Below the pieces are notes generated by a model that saw only the letters and a program-made list of their open reading frames with translations, was not told the DNA's origin and did no database searches. This document shows, in pieces, positions 1 through 5,800 of a stretch of 19,266 nt of DNA. Every line of letters begins with the position of its first letter. Position 1 is the first letter of the stretch. Source of the DNA: CAZPLZ01 sp964587525 (lineage in GTDB: Bacteria; Oederibacteriota; CAKKQC01); NCBI GenBank assembly GCA_964587525.1, contig CAZPLZ010000052.1:1-19266 (forward strand). The letters run 5' to 3'. The position numbers and the translations under genes were made by a program.

Positions 1-449
1 AAGATCCTGCGAGTCTTCGCGCTAGAAAGGGGTCCGAACCGCAGCGAGTCCATCAGGGCGATCGGCCGTGCGCCCATGGTGAAAATGTCCCGCAAGATTC
101 CGCCCACCCCGGTAGCCGCCCCCTGGTACGGCTCCACCATGGAGGGATGGTTATGGCTCTCTATTTTCATCATGACCGCCACGTGGCGGTCTACCTTCAC
201 GCCGCCGGCATTCTCCCCCGGGCCTTGGAGGACATGCGGTCCTTTGGTGGGGTACACCTTGAGGATCTTCCGGGAATGCTTATAGCTGCAGTGTTCCGAC
301 CACATCACGGAGTACATGCCCAGTTCGCTGTAGGTGGGGGTGCGCTTCAAGCGCGCTCCGATCACCCTGTACTCTTTCGCAGTCAACCCGAGCGCCACAG
401 CCAGTGCTTCGTTCACCTGCGGATCCCCAGGATACGGTACAGGAGCCAT
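1..449 (-). CDS. purL: Phosphoribosylformylglycinamidine synthase subunit PurL, N-terminal part
   Basis: The minus strand is open from an ATG at 449 to the left edge, giving 149 codons of a protein that is normally about 720-770 residues, so the 3' part is missing from the window. PurL uses ATP and glutamine-derived ammonia to convert FGAR to FGAM in cytoplasmic de novo purine synthesis. Translating by hand shows the family signatures WSEHCSYK at residues 50-57 (His53 aligns with the proposed catalytic histidine), ENAGG at 79-83, KIESHNHPS at 95-103 and EPYQGAATGVGGILRD from 106. The start codon lies 2 nt after the stop of the upstream PorV-like gene, with no convincing Shine-Dalgarno, so translation is probably coupled. 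A housekeeping gene at the tail of a secretion-type operon is odd. Family assignment is very secure; the exact start is less so. Confidence 0.95.
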   Translation of the reverse strand, partial: MAPVPYPGDPQVNEALAVALGLTAKEYRVIGARLKRTPTYSELGMYSVMWSEHCSYKHSRKILKVYPTKGPHVLQGPGENAGGVKVDRHVAVMMKIESHNHPSMVEPYQGAATGVGGILRDIFTMGARPIALMDSLRFGPLSSAKTRRI

Positions 450-451
450 CT

Positions 452-1474
452 CTAGAATTTTACAAACACTGAGAAAGCGTGCGTTGGTGCGAACCCCGCG
501 AGAAAGGCAAACGGCAGGTACGCGTAGTCAAAGTGGTACTCGGCTTCCGGGCCCAGGAGGGTGGAGCGCAGTTGCCAGCCAGCACCCAGGGAAAAATTCG
601 CTTTTCGGTACCGGCCAATTGACGCTCCGGTGCGCAGGCCCAGCCGGCCGCCCTGCACCCACTCCGCCCCAGCGGCCAGCCGCACATCCTGCTCAATGTT
701 GACCACCAGGTCACTCGCCAGGGTAAAACTGTGCGGGTACATCAGCCGGTACCAGCTTACCCCCCCACGCACCCCTAGGGGGAGCGCTTCTCCTACAGAC
801 TCGTGTCTGATGGGATAGCCAAGATTGACCACGCTGACCCCGTACTGGGAGGGCCACCACACGGACTTTGGCCCCCGAGCCTTCATCAGGGCGCCAACAT
901 CCATCGCCACCGAGCTCGCACGCACGTCCCCCAGCGAAGAGTTAAACAGCTTGATGTTGACGCCCGCATGACCGCCGGATTTCCCGATCGTCCGTCCCGT
1001 CGAGATCATGAGCATCCCGTCATTCACCGGCACCGGCGCCTCCCCTGGCACCGGTGCTGGCACCGGTGCCCGCCTCGTCCAATCACTGACATTGTCAATA
1101 GCCGGAAGCGTGCGAAACAAGACGGTCCCGGCCCACAGGCCTAGCCGGCCCAGCGGGACCGAATAGCTTAGGAAATCCGTTCGCATGTCAGCGACACCCG
1201 GCCAGCGCATCAGCATAAGCGCCCGTGACCCCAACTGCGAGAGGAGTGCGGGGTTAGCGAGCAGACCGGAGAGATCGCCCGGAAGGGCGGTGGCCGCGCC
1301 GGCCATGGCGAGCCCTCGGGAGCCGACGCTGACCTTCAGCAGGTTGGCGCCGGCCGTCCCGGCCCCTGCGCCGCGCCCATGGGTTGGAAGCCACATCGCC
1401 AGCAACATCACGCTCACCCACACCCCCCTCACCCTTCTCCCTCTCCCCCCAAAGGGGGGTAGCTGATCGCTCAT
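452..1474 (-). CDS. PorV/PorQ-like outer-membrane beta-barrel protein (UPF0164-type)
   Basis: The 340-residue product has a basic N-terminus, a hydrophobic segment and an AGAGTAG region (about residues 1-38) that reads as a signal peptide. Next comes the pattern typical of PorV/PorQ/UPF0164 barrels: GTAGANLLKVSVGSRGLAMAGA (39-60), then LSGLLANPALLSQLG (68-82). The rest alternates amphipathic strands and ends in a terminal Phe (FVKF), the usual barrel-assembly signature. In Bacteroidota T9SS, PorV occludes the side of the SprA channel and carries cargo. Here the gene is two genes downstream of a SprA-like gene and overlaps the previous stop codon by 4 nt (ATGA). An APVP-rich loop (135-150) is encoded by a palindromic tandem repeat. 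Residues 5-17 are encoded by a G-rich repeat-like sequence, so a start at GTG/ATG near residues 18-23 is possible. The fold is fairly sure; the T9SS role is inferred from context. Confidence 0.8.
   Translation of the reverse strand: MSDQLPPFGGRGRRVRGVWVSVMLLAMWLPTHGRGAGAGTAGANLLKVSVGSRGLAMAGAATALPGDLSGLLANPALLSQLGSRALMLMRWPGVADMRTDFLSYSVPLGRLGLWAGTVLFRTLPAIDNVSDWTRRAPVPAPVPGEAPVPVNDGMLMISTGRTIGKSGGHAGVNIKLFNSSLGDVRASSVAMDVGALMKARGPKSVWWPSQYGVSVVNLGYPIRHESVGEALPLGVRGGVSWYRLMYPHSFTLASDLVVNIEQDVRLAAGAEWVQGGRLGLRTGASIGRYRKANFSLGAGWQLRSTLLGPEAEYHFDYAYLPFAFLAGFAPTHAFSVFVKF
1026..1070. repeat. Palindromic tandem repeat in the PorV-like gene
   Basis: The 12-mer TGGCACCGGTGC occurs twice in direct tandem (1046-1057 and 1058-1069); GGCACCGGTGCC is a perfect palindrome, and a degenerate copy lies just upstream (1026-1040). 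It encodes the APVPAPVPGEAPVPV stretch of the PorV-like barrel, probably a surface or periplasmic loop. The units are multiples of three, so slippage would change loop length without a frameshift. Confidence 0.7.
1424..1459. repeat. C/G-rich repeat-like element with a 6-bp hairpin at the start of the PorV-like gene
   Basis: The plus strand reads a C-rich tract (CCCCCTCACCCTTCTCCCTC) that ends in CCCCCC-AAA-GGGGGG, a perfect 6-bp stem with a 3-nt loop (1445-1459). The tract resembles one arm of the CCCTCACCCTNNCCCTCTCC...GGGGAGAGGG palindromic repeats scattered in many environmental bacterial genomes. On the minus strand it encodes residues 5-17 of the PorV-like protein. Assignment to a repeat family is from memory and unverified. 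Confidence 0.45.
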
Positions 1475-2892
1475 CTTATAACCACCACGGCTCGGATGTC
1501 CCGGGACTTGTTGATCTCCAGGACCACGAGATAGGCACCGCTACTGACCAGCGCCCGGCTGTCGTTCGTCCCGTCCCAGGGATCCAAAAGCAATCCCTCG
1601 TCCAGGGAATTGAACGGCGTATCTACAGTGAAACCGCCTTGATGCTGCCCGTCATACAGTCTCCGGACGAGTTCCCCCGTCAGCGTAAACACAGAGATCC
1701 GCACCCGGCCAGGTTCCGTAATCTGGAAGGCGACCTCAACCTTCTCCCCAGCCGCGGGCCGGAACTTGTTTCGGTTCAAGAAGAGGCGGTTTTTCGGCAG
1801 CTCGACATCAATGAGGACAGTCCGGTACGCCTCACCTAGATTGCCCGCGCTGTCCACGGGCCGGATGACGTACACGTAACGCTTGCCGTACGTCGGTACG
1901 GTGCAGTCCACAAACTCGAACTCCCCGACACGCGGTCCTACGGGTCCTACGGCGTTGCTACAGTCCACAAACTGGAGGGTCCCCACAGGCGGCCCCGCCC
2001 CATTGCTGCCCCCATCGCCATAGCATGCCGCCCATTGCCCTTGAACACAGGAGGGTGGGCCCAGCGCGTGGAAGCTGCTGCCCCCATTGTCGCTCCGGAA
2101 GACCACGTACTTGAGGGCCGCCGTATAACTGCCTGGGATCGCCGGACCCCATTTCAGGCGCACCGCGCGCGGCCCGGCAGACGCATCGGACCGGGCCGTG
2201 GGGGTACCCTGCCCCGCGGCAGGCAAAAATGGAACGGCCGTGAAGAACGATGGACATCGGTCAGGGCAACAGGGAAAGAACATGTAGTAATACGTCTTAA
2301 GATTCACGAGCGGCTGCCGACCTGGTGCAGCCCGGTCAAGGTCATCGTCCAGAAACGTCTCGGCATTTTCGACCAACATCTTCGTCCACCCAGAACCATC
2401 AGGATGGGTGGTCCGGAAGATCGTATAGATCGACACCCCTACTTCACCCGGATACGGGTTAGCCGACCAGTTCAGCCGGACCCACCCGTCCCCGGATTGC
2501 GTGAACACAGTGGCTCCGAACGGCAGCTTCGCCAGGTCCGTGGGCACCGTGGTCGCTGAAACCGGATCGGAATACACAGTCGCCGTGGCGGACAAGGCCT
2601 GGACGGTATACGTGTACGTCGTGGCGGCCGTCAGTCCTCGGTCCCAGAAAGCGCGGGTGTCACTTGCACTTCCGGTAGAGCTCACATAGACCGTTCCCGC
2701 CACCGCGAAGTCAACGCCGTTTTCGCTCCTGAAGACCCTATACTCCGTGATACTGTTGGCGCTCTCGTCGTTTCCGGCGTCCCAGCACAGGACGGTCCAG
2801 CTCTCCCCTACGAGTGTGGTCATCGGCGCCGGCCAAGGAGCCGCATGGGCACCGCCGAGCGTCAGGAAGAGTGCTGCCAGGATGTTCATCAT
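1471..2892 (-). CDS. Secreted FN3-domain protein with FlgD-like Ig C-terminal (sorting-type) domain
   Basis: The 473-residue product has a short signal peptide (1-17, ending AHA). About three fibronectin type III-like units follow (roughly 20-117, 118-230 and 231-366), with characteristic strands such as YRVFRSENG and LKYVVFRSDNGG. The last 107 residues (367-473) resemble the FlgD Ig-like / T9SS type A-like domain: VRISVFTLTGELVRRL, then PWDGTND and SSGAYLVVLE. It has eight cysteines, including a CC-x3-C cluster, which suits an oxidised extracellular protein. The start ATG overlaps the stop of the SprA-like gene (TGATG, one shared base), so translation is coupled, and its own stop overlaps the PorV-like start. 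Flanked by an exporter and a barrel, it may be a dedicated passenger or an adaptor of the complex. Domain architecture is seen in the sequence; export through the neighbour is inference. A 57-nt internal duplication is noted separately. Confidence 0.75.
   Translation of the reverse strand: MMNILAALFLTLGGAHAAPWPAPMTTLVGESWTVLCWDAGNDESANSITEYRVFRSENGVDFAVAGTVYVSSTGSASDTRAFWDRGLTAATTYTYTVQALSATATVYSDPVSATTVPTDLAKLPFGATVFTQSGDGWVRLNWSANPYPGEVGVSIYTIFRTTHPDGSGWTKMLVENAETFLDDDLDRAAPGRQPLVNLKTYYYMFFPCCPDRCPSFFTAVPFLPAAGQGTPTARSDASAGPRAVRLKWGPAIPGSYTAALKYVVFRSDNGGSSFHALGPPSCVQGQWAACYGDGGSNGAGPPVGTLQFVDCSNAVGPVGPRVGEFEFVDCTVPTYGKRYVYVIRPVDSAGNLGEAYRTVLIDVELPKNRLFLNRNKFRPAAGEKVEVAFQITEPGRVRISVFTLTGELVRRLYDGQHQGGFTVDTPFNSLDEGLLLDPWDGTNDSRALVSSGAYLVVLEINKSRDIRAVVVIR
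1904..1980. repeat. Imperfect 57-nt tandem duplication in the FN3/FlgD-like protein gene
   Basis: The sequence cagtccacaaact occurs at 1904 and again at 1961, a period of 57 nt (19 codons). At protein level VGTLQFVDCSNAVGPVGPR is followed by VGEFEFVDC. The copy adds a second FVDC strand with its cysteine in the third FN3-like unit. Nearby, a shorter tandem of TCCTACGG is also present. Confidence 0.6.
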
Positions 2893-5800
2893 CAGAAGTT
2901 GAACAAAAATGTGCCGATAAACGAGAACGCCTGGAAACTCTGATTCGGGATGGTCAGGTCCGTCACCTTGTCATACTGGCCGCGCGCCCGCAAATTCACG
3001 CCGCGCATCATCTCATATTCGAACTCGGTAATGTCCTGAATCTCCCGCGCCCGCCGGGTGCCGGTGGGCCGGCCAATGGCTTTATTATCAATGAAATTCA
3101 TCTGGAAGGTGTGACGGATATTGAAGCGGTTGGCCAGCTTGATCCGCCACCACAGCAACGGAAATTCCAGGCCAGCGGATTTGGTGTATCCCAGCCCGAT
3201 GCTCGGGCGAATGCCCTGCCGAAGGATGGTGACCGCCGGCGGAATACGTGTCCGCGACTTGTCAACAGCGACCGAGAAATTTCCCGTCATGTTTTTCAAG
3301 GGACTGAACGGGAGTGTCGCAGTCCCGCTGTGGCTCTCGCTGATGTTGACCGGGGATTCCTTAAAGTCAAACTTTGTGGACTTCCTGAAATTGTACGTGG
3401 TGTCAAATCCAGAAAAGTGCAGCCAGAACAACGGCGTGTAGCGGAACGCCTTCTGAATCAACTCCCTCCGCAGAAGCGAGAGGCCGGAGCCGGCCGTGGT
3501 GCTGGTGGTCCGGGTGCGCAGCTTCTGCGCCAATCGGATGTCCTCGCGGAAGCTCCAGTTGGGGGTGAAGGCCAAGGTCTGCCAGAACACCATCCGGCCT
3601 CCAGCGTTGTACGATTGGGCAAAGGCGTTGGAGGTTGACAGGGTGTCATCCTTTTTGTTGATCCACCACATATCTTTGGCCGAAACCTTCTTGGTCACCC
3701 GATCCTCCGTGCCATCCGGCTTTGTGATGTCATAATACTGTGCGTTGGTCTCGATGGTATAGCCAAAATTAAAACTCTGATCCCTGAGGAAGGACAACCA
3801 GTCGCCCGGGCGCAGGTTGGTGCTGGTGGTGAGCAAGCTGTTCGTCGTCATATTCTGCAACGTGAAATCCCTGCGCACGCCGGCGAGGTAATTAATCGAC
3901 GGGGTCACCCCTTTCAGTCTCTCCAGCCGGTTGTCCAGCCCGACGTCAATCTTCTGGGTGACGGGACTAAAGCCTTTGCTGGTCAGGGACACGGGGTTCG
4001 CGATATTCGCGACCTGCTCTGAACCCACCGTGCCCCGGGAACGCCGCATACGAAACCCAGCCCGTGGTGACGAAGACAACCCGCCCACGAATGGCACGAT
4101 GTCGCCGAGCCACGAAAAAGGCCGGTACGTCGTCCGGGCATCGTACTGCTCATCAAGGCTCACGGTGAGGCGATCCTGTAGGTTCCTGAAGTCTGGCGCA
4201 AAATCTATGCGTACCTTGGAGTAACGCGCGACCGCGGTGGCCTCCCCTCCCCTGCCCAGCGGCACCACATACAGGAGGCGGCCGTCCAGCGGCACCCTGG
4301 CGCGCGGCGCCACGGACCAGTTGACCTTGTTCAAGTCGGTGCCGGCAACCGACGTCAGGAAGCGCACGGTCTCCTCCCTGCGGTCAGCGGCAACATCGAG
4401 GGAAACTGGCTTCAAGTGCTGGCTGCTGACGTTGACCCGATAGCTCTTCACATCCCGGTCCGGTGCGAAGAAAAACACCGGATCATCACGATGGTGGGAT
4501 TCCACGAAAGCCTCGTCGTGCGAGAAATTCGCGGTGATGGGCAGCCCGGGGATTTGCCTGATCTGCGCGATGCTCCGAAGGCTCCGGCGATGCTGGTCAT
4601 TGGTCGCCGTCTGCAAGAAGGACGGCTGATCGATCAAACGGAAGTCGTTGTCAACCTCCCGGTACGTGGTGTCGACGATGATCCCCGCATTGGCTGGCAG
4701 GATCTCCTGGCTCGGATCCACCACGAACGTGGCTCCCATCGGTGTCGAGAGCCGGACGTTGACCTTGCGTGCGACCCCGGTCTTGTGTTCCGGATTCACC
4801 AGCCGCAAGTTGTTGATCCAGAGGGTTTCAGTGATGGAGACATCTGGAGGATCCAACCGGAGCACGCCGATCGAGAATTGCTTGACCCCGGAGAGGGTCG
4901 GGGTGCCAACCGCATGGCGGTTGCGATCATCCCTTAAGTTAATCACCTGCGTCTGCCAGCCCAGCCCAATATGGTCCAGCGGGATATTGTACTGAAAATA
5001 ATTCCGGTCATCACCGCCAGCCCGTATGAAGAGGATCTCGCCATTGCCATTGTTGATCACATTGGCCTTGTTCACTTCGAACCTAAGCTCCTTATAGTCC
5101 AGCAGGTTTATCGGCGTGTGGAACACCCGGGTGGCAAAGTAATTCCCGCCCAGATCGTCGAAGAGGTTGTAATCGATGCGCAGGGATTTCTCCAGTGTTT
5201 CGGCTCCCTCCTCGCGCACCTGGAAATACTTCAGCAGCGGATCGTATGAGGCATCGATTTCCTGACTGATGGCGCTCACATTGAACCGCGAACTGTCGGG
5301 AAAAATTCCTGAATCTGCTGTCGTGCTCAACAGCCAGCGGTTGCCGGTGACGGCGATGGTTTCGATCCGAAGAGTCCCCGACGATGCCCCCGCGCCCTCA
5401 TTCAGCAGCCAGACCCGCATATGCCGGATGACCGACTGGTCCCCGGCCGCCAGGTCAGCGGAGCCGCTCTTTCGCCTCGCCACGCTCACCGCCCCTTTCT
5501 GGGTTGAGATGGTAAAGTCGCTGACAAAGGTGTTCGTCTGCAGGGTTTTGCTGTCAAACCCCAGAGGAATCTTGATGAAGTTCCAGCCGGTCCAGTCCAC
5601 CTTGATGCGATACTCAAAATACTTGTTCGTTTTCTCCAGCGTGCCATTGCCATTCATATCCTCCGTGTTCAGCACATCACTCCCGGGCCCCCCAGCACCG
5701 TTCCAGAACACGGCGTTACCGGCCCCCCAGTAAGCTGAGCCATCGTGGTTGATCCCATCGTCCTCGCCCGCGTTGAGGGTGAAATCTTCATTCAGATCTT

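Noticed and set aside
4416..4937. Plus-strand open frames of up to 183 codons opposite the SprA-like gene (also 5985-6536)
   Set aside because: No ribosome sites, no domains, and the minus frame is continuous over 1,879 codons with a signal peptide and a barrel-type end.
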